Of a DNA stretch of 64,000 nt, positions 25,514-35,551 are shown piece by piece. Positions within the stretch are counted from its first letter, which is position 1. Each line of letters opens with the position of its first letter. A model generated the notes under the pieces. It was not told the origin of the DNA and made no database searches. It was given only the letters and a program-made list of their open reading frames with translations. The stretch is from Anaerolineales bacterium (GTDB lineage: Bacteria; Chloroflexota; Anaerolineae; 4572-78; J111), in NCBI GenBank assembly GCA_015075405.1, contig JABTUK010000005.1:1168199-1232198 (forward strand), written 5' to 3'. The translations under genes and the position numbers were made by a program.

Positions 25514-26724
25514 CAGGTTGTCTCCAATTTGGGCTTGGCCGTCATTTCGGGGGTCGGTGGATTTTCTAGGGCGGCAACCCGGCGGGCCGCCCGCCGCCTT
25601 GACCAGATTTCGATGCTGACCACAAACAGCACAACCAGGCCCAACAGCGCGGTGACTAAAACCTGGGGAATTTGCACCGCCCGCTGCATTTTATCGCCGC
25701 CAACCAGCAGGCCGCCGAATAAAATCGAAGAGGGAATGGCCCCCAGGGGGTGCAGCTTGCCAAACAGCGCGGCCACAATGCCGGTAAACCCATAGCCCGC
25801 CGAGACCGCCGTCGGTTCAAACATGCGGTGGTGCAGCCCCAAAATCTCCACGGCTCCGGCCAGACCGGCAAAAGCGCCGCTCAGCCCTAGTGACAAAATC
25901 ATAGTGCGCGGCACATTAATCCCGGCATAACGGGCGGCATGCGGGTTAAGCCCTACCGCCCGGATGCGGTAGCCAATGGTGGTTCGCCACAAAAATACAT
26001 AAACCAGAATACCCATCACCAGGGCGATAATCAGGCCGATATGCAATCGAGTGGGTTCGACCAGCAGGCCGTACAATTCGCCCCAAAAGCCGGTCAAGCC
26101 TAAATCTTTGGCCGAGTCGCTAAAGCCGAACCATTTGGCAATGTCGGTGAAGCGGGGCAGGTCGGTGGCTTTGGGCAGGCGGGCAGAGTGAGGAATGTTG
26201 GTCCCGGCTTCAAGCTCAGCCGGGTCAATCATAGGGCCGCGCAGCAGGTAAAACCCAATCTGGATGGCAATCTGGTTCATCATGACCGTGCTGAGAATCT
26301 CGTTGACGCCCAGCCGGGCTTTGAGATAACCGGGGATTGCGCCCCACACCCCACCCATGAACGCGCCGGCCAGCAGGCAAATAATGATGACCACAAAGCC
26401 CGGCAGCACTTCGCCCAACTGCAGGGCTAAAAAAGTGGTCAGCAGCGCCCCGGCAATAATTTGTCCTTCCGCACCGATGTTAATCACACTGGCCCGGAAC
26501 GCAATCACAATGCCCAGCCCGACCAGCAGCAGCGGAATCGCCTTGACCAGGGTATCGGCCAGCCCATTCTTGCTGGTAAAGCCGCCGGTGAGCAAAACCT
26601 GGTAGGCTTCAACGGGGCTGGTGTTGAGCAAAAGCAGGATGACCGCCCCAATCAGTAGCGCGCCGACTACCGCCAGCAGTGGCAGCAGCGCATCAACGAT
26701 GCGGGCCAGTTGAAGTTGTTTCAT
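25513..26724 (-). CDS. BMP-type ABC transporter permease (NupB/YufP-like)
   Basis: 403 residues. An N-terminal membrane helix (LLPLLAVVGALLIGAVILLLL) precedes the family core GIVIAFRASVINIGAEGQII. The coupling loop is IGYRIRAVGLNPHAARYAG. About eight to nine helices are present, with a basic C-terminal tail (RRRAARR). The second permease follows with a one-base overlap. A hairpin at 26738-26790 separates this gene from the upstream molybdopterin hydroxylase. Confidence 0.93.
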   Translation of the reverse strand: MKQLQLARIVDALLPLLAVVGALLIGAVILLLLNTSPVEAYQVLLTGGFTSKNGLADTLVKAIPLLLVGLGIVIAFRASVINIGAEGQIIAGALLTTFLALQLGEVLPGFVVIIICLLAGAFMGGVWGAIPGYLKARLGVNEILSTVMMNQIAIQIGFYLLRGPMIDPAELEAGTNIPHSARLPKATDLPRFTDIAKWFGFSDSAKDLGLTGFWGELYGLLVEPTRLHIGLIIALVMGILVYVFLWRTTIGYRIRAVGLNPHAARYAGINVPRTMILSLGLSGAFAGLAGAVEILGLHHRMFEPTAVSAGYGFTGIVAALFGKLHPLGAIPSSILFGGLLVGGDKMQRAVQIPQVLVTALLGLVVLFVVSIEIWSRRRAARRVAALENPPTPEMTAKPKLETT

Positions 26725-26737
26725 GGGCGCCTCTTAA

Positions 26738-26790
26738 CACAAAGGGCAAGGCAGGTTGATGCACGTCAATTGCCAACCCGCCTTGCCCCC
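26738..26790 (-). terminator. Hairpin between hydroxylase and permease genes
   Basis: Minus strand: GGGCAAGGCGGGTTG pairs with CAACCTGCCTTGCCC, followed by TTTGTGTT. It could cut read-through from the hydroxylase gene into the transporter genes. Confidence 0.6.
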
Positions 26791-26892
26791 TTGCCGGTCT
26801 ACTCTAACAACCGTTGTTCATTAATTGGCCTAAGACTACATCAGATTGGCCGGATACGCAAGCCCAATTCGGATACGGGCGGTCATGCACTG

Positions 26893-27030
26893 AAAATTTT
26901 AAGCATACTTCTCGGCCAACTGCACCCCGGACCTCTCGTTGCGAAACTCAGTTTCGCAACGTAATTGGGTGTCCAAACCCAGTTTGGACACCAGCCAAAA
27001 TTTTAAGCATATTTTTCGGCCAACTGCGCT
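26893..27030. repeat. Duplicated 3' end of the hydroxylase gene around twin hairpins
   Basis: A 34-base segment covering the last codons and stop of the hydroxylase gene (27003) occurs at 26997-27030 and again at 26893-26926. Between the copies lie two perfect hairpins with the same apex, 26937-26961 (CGTTGCGAAAC TC AGTTTCGCAACG form) and 26968-26992 (GGTGTCCAAAC CC AGTTTGGACACC form). Confidence 0.85.
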
Positions 27031-29753
27031 TTGAGCCACTTCTTATCCGCCGGCAAATTATAGCAGCGCACGCCAGTGGCGTTGTAAATGGCATTGATAA
27101 TCGCCGGGGCGGTGGGGATGGAGGCCAGTTCACCCACGCCCTTGGCTCCATACGGCCCGTCGGCGGTCTCTTCCTCGACAAAAAAGGTGACGACTTCCGG
27201 CGTCTGGTCAATGGTCGGCAGGTGACACTTGTGCAGCGAGTCGGTCTGCACATAGCCATCTTTCATCACAAAATTCTCTTGCAAAGCCATGCCCAGCCCC
27301 ATCGAGATGCTACCCTCGATTTGCCCCAGCAGGGCCAGCGGGTTCATCACCCGGCCCACGTCGCAGGCAGCAATCACCTTGAGCACTTTGGTTTCGCCGG
27401 TTTTGACATCCACCTCGACCAGGGCCGCCTGCGCCCCAAAGCCAAAGGCAAAATGATGGTACTGCTCGCAGTAGGGCGCGACATATTGATACATCACTTT
27501 GGGCTGGCGGCCCTCGCGCCGGGCCTGCTTGACCACCTCGCTCAAGGGCATACGGTGGCCGTTGCTGCTGACAAAACCATCGGCAAAAACCAGCGTATCG
27601 GGCGGCGCGTCGAGCAGTTCCGCTGCGGTCTGGCTGAGCAGGCTGCGGACTTCCTGGCTGGCGTAGCGGGCGGCGTTGCCGGTCACGTAAGTTTGGCGGG
27701 AAGCGGTGGTAGCCATGCCGTCGGGGGTCAGGTCGGTATCGGAGAGCAGCACATCCACCTGTTCGTAGGGCACGCCCAACTCTTCGGTCACAATCTGGGC
27801 CAGCACGGTCGGCAGGCCCTGGCCAATCTCGGCGGCTCCGGCCCGGACAATGGCCCGGCCGCTGGCAAAAATTTCGACCTCCGCTCCGGCGGCGTCATAC
27901 GCGCCGCTGCCAAAGCCGGTGTTTTTGTAGGCGCAGGCCATGCCCCAGGCCCGCCGTTTGTCCCCCTCGACAGCCACGAAAGGATGCTTTTCCATCTCGG
28001 CGGCGACGGCTTCCAGGCACTGCGGCAGGCCGCAGCTTTCCTGCAAAAGCTGACCGGCCAGGGTCTTTTTGCCGGGGGCCAGAATATTTTTGCGGCGCAG
28101 TTCCAGCGGCGACATGCCCAGCGCCTCGGCCAGCACATCCATCTGGACTTCCATGGCAAAACCGCTCTGGGTCACGCCAAAGCCCCGGAACGCGCCGGAA
28201 GGGACATTGTTGGTATACATGGCGTAGGTATCCACCTTGACGTTGGACACTTCATTCGGTCCGGCGGCGTGGGTGGTGGCCCGCAGCATGACATGGTTGC
28301 TCAGGCTGGCGTAGGCCCCGCCGTCGCCGTAAATTTCAACCTCGTGGGCGGTTATCGTGCCGTCTTTTTTGGCCCCGGTTTTCATTTTGATGAGGGTAGC
28401 GTGGCGCTTGGGGTGGACTAACAGCGACTCTTTGCGGCTGAAAACCATTTTGACCGGCCGTTTGGTGGCCCAGGCGGCCAGGGCCACGTGGATTTGCACC
28501 GACACATCCTCTTTGCCGCCAAACCCACCGCCGATGAGGCAGTTGATGACCCGGATTTTTTCTTCGGGCAGGTTGAGCGTGGCGGCAATCTGGCTGCGGT
28601 CGCTGAAGGGAATCTGCCCGCCGCAGTAAACGGTGATGCGGCCATTGGCTTCGGGCACGGCCAGCCCGGCCTCCGGCTCGATGAAGGCGTGCTCGACGGT
28701 TTGGGTGCTGTATTCCCGCTCAACGACGACATCGGCCTCGGCAAAACCGGCGGCCAAATCGCCGTTTTCCAGGTTAAAATGGGCCAGGAAGTTGCCGTGC
28801 GCGCCGGGCGCGTGGGAGGCGGCATGCTCGTGCAGGATAGCTGCGTCGGGCCGAGCAGCTTCTTTTGGCCCGGTCACCACCGGCAGCGGCTCGTATTCGA
28901 CCTCGATCAATCTGAGCGCGGCTTCGGCCACGTCCTCGCTTTCGGCCACCACCAAGGCAATCGCATCGCCGACGTAGCGAACTTTGTCGTAGCACAGCAC
29001 CGGCCAGTCAATCTCATGCACCCCGCAGTCTTTCCGGCCGGGAATGTCGGCGGCGGTCAAGACCGTCACGACGCCCGGCATGGCTTTGGCCTGGCTGACA
29101 TCTACCTTGAGCAGGCGGGCATGCGGGTACTTGCTCCGCAGGGCTTTAGCGTGGAGCATGCCCTCGACATACAAATCATCGGCATAAATGCCGCGCCCGG
29201 TCACTTTGTCCACCGCGTCGGGCCGGGGCATGGGCCGGCTGATAGCTTTCAGCGGCGCTTTGACGGCGGGCAGCGGCGGTACTTCGTGTCCAGTGGCCTG
29301 TTGGATGGCCCGGATAATGGCATTGTGCCCGGTGCAGCGGCAGATGTTGAACTGGTGGCCGTCGTAAATCTCTTCAAGGGTCGGGTGGGGATTTTTCGCC
29401 AGCAGCGCGGCAGTGGCCATGATGAAGCCGGGGGTGCAGAAACCGCATTGGGTCGCCCCCTGGTCAATGTAGGCTTGTTGGATGGGGTGCAGGCCGCCGT
29501 CGGGGCCATGCAAGCCCTCGATGGTAGTGATATTCGTCCCTTCGGCCCGTTTCATCGGTACCAGGCAGGAGCGCACCGCCTCGCCGTCTTGAATGACCAT
29601 GCAACTGCCACAATGGCCGGTCCCACAGCCATCTTTGACCCCGGTCAGCCGCAGTTGGTCGCGCAGCACGTCCATGAGAAAAGTTTTAGGGCTGGCTGTC
29701 ACCTGACATTCCTTGCCATTGACCGTTAAAGTATAGGTTTGTTTGTCGGACAT
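27003..29753 (-). CDS. Xanthine dehydrogenase/aldehyde oxidoreductase-type molybdoenzyme, fused [2Fe-2S] and Mo subunits
   Basis: 916 residues from ATG 29753 with a GGAGG site. About 1-160 is the two-cluster iron-sulfur part: GCGTGHCGSC for the plant-type cluster, and CGFCTPGF with CRCTGH for the second. About 175-916 is the molybdopterin part, with GGGFGGKE, the FRGFG arginine motif, GAAEIGQGLPT and the catalytic glutamate in GAKGVGE. There is no FAD domain. This layout and length match the Mop-type aldehyde oxidoreductases of anaerobes; similar fused enzymes also act as purine hydroxylases. The neighbouring GntR, BMP-type transporter and deaminase genes favour a purine or other N-heterocycle. 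Confidence 0.9.
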   Translation of the reverse strand: MSDKQTYTLTVNGKECQVTASPKTFLMDVLRDQLRLTGVKDGCGTGHCGSCMVIQDGEAVRSCLVPMKRAEGTNITTIEGLHGPDGGLHPIQQAYIDQGATQCGFCTPGFIMATAALLAKNPHPTLEEIYDGHQFNICRCTGHNAIIRAIQQATGHEVPPLPAVKAPLKAISRPMPRPDAVDKVTGRGIYADDLYVEGMLHAKALRSKYPHARLLKVDVSQAKAMPGVVTVLTAADIPGRKDCGVHEIDWPVLCYDKVRYVGDAIALVVAESEDVAEAALRLIEVEYEPLPVVTGPKEAARPDAAILHEHAASHAPGAHGNFLAHFNLENGDLAAGFAEADVVVEREYSTQTVEHAFIEPEAGLAVPEANGRITVYCGGQIPFSDRSQIAATLNLPEEKIRVINCLIGGGFGGKEDVSVQIHVALAAWATKRPVKMVFSRKESLLVHPKRHATLIKMKTGAKKDGTITAHEVEIYGDGGAYASLSNHVMLRATTHAAGPNEVSNVKVDTYAMYTNNVPSGAFRGFGVTQSGFAMEVQMDVLAEALGMSPLELRRKNILAPGKKTLAGQLLQESCGLPQCLEAVAAEMEKHPFVAVEGDKRRAWGMACAYKNTGFGSGAYDAAGAEVEIFASGRAIVRAGAAEIGQGLPTVLAQIVTEELGVPYEQVDVLLSDTDLTPDGMATTASRQTYVTGNAARYASQEVRSLLSQTAAELLDAPPDTLVFADGFVSSNGHRMPLSEVVKQARREGRQPKVMYQYVAPYCEQYHHFAFGFGAQAALVEVDVKTGETKVLKVIAACDVGRVMNPLALLGQIEGSISMGLGMALQENFVMKDGYVQTDSLHKCHLPTIDQTPEVVTFFVEEETADGPYGAKGVGELASIPTAPAIINAIYNATGVRCYNLPADKKWLKAQLAEKYA

Positions 29754-29764
29754 AGGAGCCTCCT

Positions 29765-29819
29765 TAAGAGTAGGCTAAGGCTAAGGCTAAGATGAAAACT
29801 TAGCCTCAGCCTCAGCCTT
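29765..29819. repeat. GGCTAAGGCTAAG palindrome (possible terminator of gntR)
   Basis: The left arm GGCTAAGGCTAAGGCTAAG pairs with CTTAGCCTCAGCCTCAGCC; GATGAAAA is the loop. It lies between the stop of the GntR gene and the start of the hydroxylase gene. Confidence 0.75.
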
Positions 29820-30551
29820 TTATTGGCTTTGCCGCCGGATCAGCCGCAGCCGCAATAAATCATCCCGAAAGTAGGAGCAGGCTTTGAGGATGGGGTCATT
29901 GTCTGGGTTGTAGCCGATTTCTTCGAGGGCCAGTAAAGCGGTCGGGGTTGAGGGCAGGGCCAGCCGGTCCATCAGCCAGGGGGGAGCAATCAGCGGCACA
30001 ATTTCGCTGAAGGAGTAAGCTAACTCCTGCTGGCACAACTTGGGCAGAATTTGATAAATCGGCGCCAGAAAATCGTCCGGCGTATGGGGCCGCTTGAGCC
30101 ATTTGAGCGGCAGGTGGGTCTGGTTGAAAATGACCGGGCTGGCGTCGGCTAAAAACAACTTGTGAATGACCAGCACGGGTTCGCCTGCTTGCAGATTTAA
30201 GGCAGCAGCTAGCCCGGAGTCGGCGGGCTGTTCTTCCACGCACAGCAGCTTGATCGCCGGTTCGTAGCCGTGCTCGCGGATCAGAATTTCGTAAGGCACA
30301 ATCTCGTCCAGGCGGGTTTTGACTAGCAGCCCGTGCTGGTTGACAAAGGTGCCTGCCCCCTGCCGGCGGACGACAAACCCTTCCATTTCCAGCCGGCTGA
30401 GCGCATCGCGAATAGTGTTGCGGCTGACGTTTAATTCACTGGCCAGGTCGGATTCAGAAGGGATGCGCCCCGCTTCAAATTCCGAAGCGACGATGCGCTG
30501 CTTGAGGTGAGATTTAACCTGTTCGGTTAGGGAGGGGCTGCGTTTGAGCAT
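29820..30551 (-). CDS. GntR-family transcriptional regulator with UTRA domain
   Basis: 243 residues from ATG 30551. The N-terminal winged helix reads IPSESDLASELNVSRNTIRD with the typical VVRRQGAGTFV wing. The C-terminal UTRA domain (about 85-240) contains ILIREHGYEPA and PVLVIHKLFLADASPVIF. HutC/UTRA regulators bind small metabolites and usually control the neighbouring catabolic genes. It is the first gene of the minus-strand series leading into the hydroxylase and transporter, so it is the likely regulator of this island. Confidence 0.9.
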   Translation of the reverse strand: MLKRSPSLTEQVKSHLKQRIVASEFEAGRIPSESDLASELNVSRNTIRDALSRLEMEGFVVRRQGAGTFVNQHGLLVKTRLDEIVPYEILIREHGYEPAIKLLCVEEQPADSGLAAALNLQAGEPVLVIHKLFLADASPVIFNQTHLPLKWLKRPHTPDDFLAPIYQILPKLCQQELAYSFSEIVPLIAPPWLMDRLALPSTPTALLALEEIGYNPDNDPILKACSYFRDDLLRLRLIRRQSQ

Positions 30552-30676
30552 TGGCACTGATACGTGATGCGTGATGCGTGATAAAAATCTCACGTTTCAT
30601 GTTTTACCGTTATAAATAGTTTGATAATGGCACGTTACCCAAAAGTTTTATCCATCCAACCCTGATTTGCCGATAG

Positions 30677-30801
30677 TGCCCGCCCCGCGATGAATCGCAG
30701 GGCTAGTTAACGGCGTCCGATAAATCGGACTTAAAACGTTGGGCGAAATAGCCCGATTAATCGGGCGCAGTTTTGCAGCCCGGCGAGTTCATCGCCGGGC
30801 G
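30677..30801. repeat. Four-hairpin repeat, copy C
   Basis: Four hairpins in the same order as copies A and B, with different but still complementary arms: CCCGCGATGAATCGCAGGG, GTCCGATAAATCGGAC, GCCCGATTAATCGGGC and CCCGGCGAGTTCATCGCCGGG (written here as 30760s-30801). It lies in the divergent spacer between gntR and the rhamnose isomerase gene. Confidence 0.85.
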
Positions 30802-31017
30802 AACGTCGGGAAAAAGCCAAGGATGGGGTAAATATTTTACATACACTGATAAGTGGTAGGGTTGTTGGGTTGTAGGACGATTTGGTTAGCCCTATTATCG
30901 CACCGAGCTAAATTTTTGTCAAACGGCGCAAAGGATTGCTCTAAATGTTTTTTGGGTATAAAATTTTGGTGGTCTCCCCTTGGAGGGTGAATGGTTTAGC
31001 TGAGGTAAAATCTGCCA

Positions 31018-31082
31018 CGAATTTCACGAATTACCACTAATTTTTTTAACGTTCATTCGTGAAAATTCGTGTCATTCGTGGC
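31018..31082. repeat. GCCACGAATTTCACGAATT palindrome
   Basis: The left arm GCCACGAATTTCACGAATT pairs with GTGTCATTCGTGGC and its neighbours. It lies about 80 bases before the rhamnose isomerase start. The rest of 30802-31163 shows no gene. Confidence 0.75.
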
Positions 31083-31163
31083 TAAAAATACCCAACCACA
31101 TTTTATGAAGGGATTATATCTTTGGCCGACAAGCTATTAATTTCAAATCAACGGAGATAACCC

Positions 31164-32407
<1,244 letters not shown>

Positions 32408-32408
<1 letters not shown>

Positions 32409-32528
32409 TATAGTCCTCCAGAAAAGTTTTCGCCGGAGACAAAGTAGCAGGGTAGCATGTAGCAGGGTGCTACTTGCTACCTTGCTACCTGAGTTCAGGA
32501 AAAAACTTTTCTGGACATCTATAACCTG
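32408..32528. repeat. CCAGAAAAGTTTT palindromic element, copy 1
   Basis: Terminal inverted repeats CTCCAGAAAAGTTTTCGCC and AAAAAACTTTTCTGGAC flank an inner palindrome of GTAGCAGGGTAGC words. A second copy in the same orientation lies at 38650-38780. It begins at the stop codon of rhaI. No gene is seen from here to 32786. Confidence 0.8.
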
Positions 32529-32674
32529 AGTTTGGAGTTTTCTAAATCGCACCCCCTTCGACAATCTTAGGAGTCTAGCACGGTTCAAGCCACACAGGGA
32601 AGGTTGTGCTCAAACCGAGCTGGCTTTACATTCTTGCCCTTCGGCTGCCTGATCTGGCTCAATTTATAGCCGTC

Positions 32675-32703
32675 TTTCGAAAAACTGCCCTTTATGTTAT
32701 ACT
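32675..32703 (+). promoter_or_regulatory. Possible promoter of the dual-kinase operon
   Basis: TTTCGA (32675-32680), 17 bases, then TATACT (32698-32703), about 84 bases before the kinase GTG. The -35 match is weak. Confidence 0.3.
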
Positions 32704-32786
32704 TGGAAGGGATCAACGCTCTCTACTTACTAAACTGAATCTGAAAAAAATCGAGTAGTTCAAAGGCAACCCCGGGGGAAGAGTTT

Positions 32787-35543
32787 GTGGAACCAGACCA
32801 GATAGGGCGGTATCTGATTCAGGAGCGATTGGGGCAGGGAGGTATGGGTACGGTTTATCGGGCGACTGATCCCCAGATAAACCGGCAAGTGGCGGTCAAG
32901 ACCATCTCTATCAGCGACCCGGTTCGGCGGGCGCGTTTCCAGCGCGAAGTACGGGCCGCTGGTGGCTTGACCCATCCCCATATCGTGACCATCTTCGATG
33001 CCGGTGAAGAGGGTCATACTGCTTTCATCGTTATGGAGTTAGTTGAGGGTGAAACGCTGGCCGCTCGTCTCCAGCGCGGCCTCACCTGGCGTCAGGCTGT
33101 GAGCCTGCTCTTGCCTGTCTGTCAGGCCGTCGCTTACGCTCACAGCCAGGGTATTACCCATCGTGATTTGAAGCCGGCTAACATCCTGATCACCCGCCAG
33201 GATGTTCCCAAGCTGACCGATTTTGGCCTGGCTCACCTGTCGCTAGAGACGAGCTTGACCCCAGTAGGGGCAGTTCTGGGTACGCCGGCTTACAGCGCCC
33301 CAGAGCAACTGCGCGGCGAGCCAGTGGACCATCGCTCCGATATCTTCTCTCTGGGTATCATCCTCTTCGAGGCGATCACCGGCCAACACCCTTTTGCGAC
33401 CCCCAGCGTCGGAAGTACGCTCCATCAAATTCTCAGGCCCGAGCCGGTGAGCGTGGCCCCGCTGGCGGATAAAGCCCCACCTGCCCTGACCCGGATAATT
33501 GGCCAGGCGTTGGCCAAAGAGCGGGCAGCTCGTCACGCCACGACGGCTGACCTGGCTGCTGCATTGGCCGAGTGTTTATCCCGCCCCGACTCCAATGTTC
33601 ATCGCTCTCCCTCGCCACAGCAAGCTTACCCGAACATCCGATATACTCCCAGTGTGAGCCTGTCGCTGGCTGAATTAAGCTTGTGCGCCAAAGCCTTCGA
33701 CGCCTTCCAGGGAGCGCTTATTGAGCGTGAATTGCGCGTCGGGTTCAGTGGCGCGCGGGTCTTGCTGGTGCGACCCGGAGGGGGTCAAGCCCCAGTTGTG
33801 GTCAAATTAGGCCCGCTGACCGATCTACACCGGGAGTGGACGGCTTATCAAGACCTGGTGAAAAAATTTTTACCCCAAAATACCGCCCGGATCGAGGATG
33901 AGCCAATCTCTTCAGACGATGACCGCCTGGCCCTGCTACGTTACACCTTTGCCGGTGGCGACCCTCGTCGGTCCACCAGCTTGCGTCTCTACTTTCAGGA
34001 ACAGGGCGGGCAGAAGGCGGCCGAAGTGCTCGACCGGGTCGTCCGGAGAGATGGTCGTCACTGGTGGGCCCAAAATGCTACAAGCTCCTGGTTTGCCTTG
34101 AGCGAACAATACGACCGGCTGTTGCCCGTTCACTTGCTCCTGGAAAAGGTAGATAGCAGCGGCCTAGCCCGCCCCTCGGTGGAGTTAGTTGCGGGCAAAG
34201 TTAGGGCGGCAACTTGGCGTACTCTGTCTCCCGGTCAACTCGTGCATTTGCGCGATTTTACTGTAGCCGAAGTCAGCCCGGAGCGGGGCCACTTGACTCT
34301 GACCGCACCGCCGCTGCCCGGTGAAACCTCGGCCCCTCTGCGTCTGCGCGTGACCGGGGTTGACCCGTTGGCCTATCATCCCCGCGCTCAGATACCCGTG
34401 CTGGACGCGATGATAACCGACACTCGCCACACCTTACTGACGAAAGCAGCCCAGGCAGCCATACCTGGGTTAGATGTGGCTGCCGCTGAAATCAGGGTAG
34501 GTGAAATGACTTGCCCCAATCCTCTGCGCGATTACGTTAGCTTGCTCGACCACTCGACCCAGGCCCGTGTTTCCATCATTCACGGCGACCTCAACCTGGA
34601 AAACATCCTGGTTGATAGCGCCACCGGCTTCGCCTGGCTGATTGATTTTGCTGAGACTCGTCAAGGGCCGGCACTATTCGATCTACAGCGCCTGGAGAGC
34701 CAAATCATCACCAAAATTTTGGCCCCTACCTTTGAGCAATCTAACCTGGGTCCGGTCGTAATGGTCAAACTTTATCAGGCTCTCCACGCTGATTTACCCA
34801 ATCCAACCGCTCCGCACCCGGCTTTACAAGAAGCTTATATCCTCCTGATAGCCCTGCGCCGTCTGGCCCGCCAATTTCTGATAAATGACCTGGAATGGGA
34901 TGAATATTATCGGGGTCTCATCCTGACGTTGCTGGGAACGCTCAAATACCCTGAACTTTCGAGCACGGCCCGTGCTGTGGCTTTAGCCGGGGCCGGCGCG
35001 GCGAAGGGTTTGCTCGATGCGCCTTTGCCGTTGACATCCTCTGAAACAAAACCCCCACCCGTCCCACGCTGGCCGGTCATCACCGCCCTGGCTGCTCTGC
35101 TGCTGATGATAGCTTTTGTGGGAGCAGCGGGGTGGTGGAGAGCGGTTACTCATATACCACCTAGCACACCTACCCCTGAACAAACCCTCCTATTTACCCC
35201 TGTACCTGTTCCGAATACCCCGACGTCCGTACCGGCTTCAACGCTTAATCCACCCACTCCAACCCCTAACCTGCCTACTCCAACGCCTCTGCCGCCCAGT
35301 CTCAACGGATGCGAGGCCCAAATTATTCCGTCGGGCGGCACAATAGCTATTGCTCGCGTTTCAGCCTATCAAAATGCTTCAGAAAGGAGGAGGATCAGAC
35401 GAGGAACAAACGTAATTGTTGTAGAAAAATCGGCCGATACGTCCCCGGAGACGTGGTACCTTGTCCAGGATTCTAATGGCCTTGAGCTGGGTTGGATTCT
35501 GGGCAAAGATGTTGAATTATCCCCCCAATGCATTTATAGATAA
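32787..35543 (+). CDS. Dual kinase: Hanks Ser/Thr kinase plus TCAD9-like phosphotransferase domain, membrane anchored
   Basis: 918 residues from GTG 32787. About 6-265 is a complete Hanks kinase: GQGGMGTVYRA, VAVKTI, HRDLKPAN and DFG. About 285-700 is a second kinase-like region of the aminoglycoside-phosphotransferase fold, with a lysine in VVVKLGP, the catalytic-loop-like IIHGDLNLENILVD near 597 and the DFG-equivalent WLIDFAETRQGPALFD. I believe it matches Ternary complex associated domain 9, described from NTP-dependent conflict systems. Between its lobes lies a beta-rich insert. A membrane helix follows near 760-782, then a Thr/Pro-rich stretch and a C-terminal SH3b-like domain (WYLVQDSNGLELGWI). 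Inside kinase domains and an outside SH3b suggest a wall or surface sensor. The downstream secreted-protein gene begins eight bases later. Confidence 0.85.
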   Translation: MEPDQIGRYLIQERLGQGGMGTVYRATDPQINRQVAVKTISISDPVRRARFQREVRAAGGLTHPHIVTIFDAGEEGHTAFIVMELVEGETLAARLQRGLTWRQAVSLLLPVCQAVAYAHSQGITHRDLKPANILITRQDVPKLTDFGLAHLSLETSLTPVGAVLGTPAYSAPEQLRGEPVDHRSDIFSLGIILFEAITGQHPFATPSVGSTLHQILRPEPVSVAPLADKAPPALTRIIGQALAKERAARHATTADLAAALAECLSRPDSNVHRSPSPQQAYPNIRYTPSVSLSLAELSLCAKAFDAFQGALIERELRVGFSGARVLLVRPGGGQAPVVVKLGPLTDLHREWTAYQDLVKKFLPQNTARIEDEPISSDDDRLALLRYTFAGGDPRRSTSLRLYFQEQGGQKAAEVLDRVVRRDGRHWWAQNATSSWFALSEQYDRLLPVHLLLEKVDSSGLARPSVELVAGKVRAATWRTLSPGQLVHLRDFTVAEVSPERGHLTLTAPPLPGETSAPLRLRVTGVDPLAYHPRAQIPVLDAMITDTRHTLLTKAAQAAIPGLDVAAAEIRVGEMTCPNPLRDYVSLLDHSTQARVSIIHGDLNLENILVDSATGFAWLIDFAETRQGPALFDLQRLESQIITKILAPTFEQSNLGPVVMVKLYQALHADLPNPTAPHPALQEAYILLIALRRLARQFLINDLEWDEYYRGLILTLLGTLKYPELSSTARAVALAGAGAAKGLLDAPLPLTSSETKPPPVPRWPVITALAALLLMIAFVGAAGWWRAVTHIPPSTPTPEQTLLFTPVPVPNTPTSVPASTLNPPTPTPNLPTPTPLPPSLNGCEAQIIPSGGTIAIARVSAYQNASERRRIRRGTNVIVVEKSADTSPETWYLVQDSNGLELGWILGKDVELSPQCIYR

Positions 35544-35551
35544 AGGAGACA

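Noticed and set aside
27003..29753. Calling the molybdoenzyme a definite xanthine dehydrogenase
   Set aside because: It lacks the FAD subunit and has the Mop-type fused layout used by aldehyde oxidoreductases too; motifs alone do not fix the substrate.
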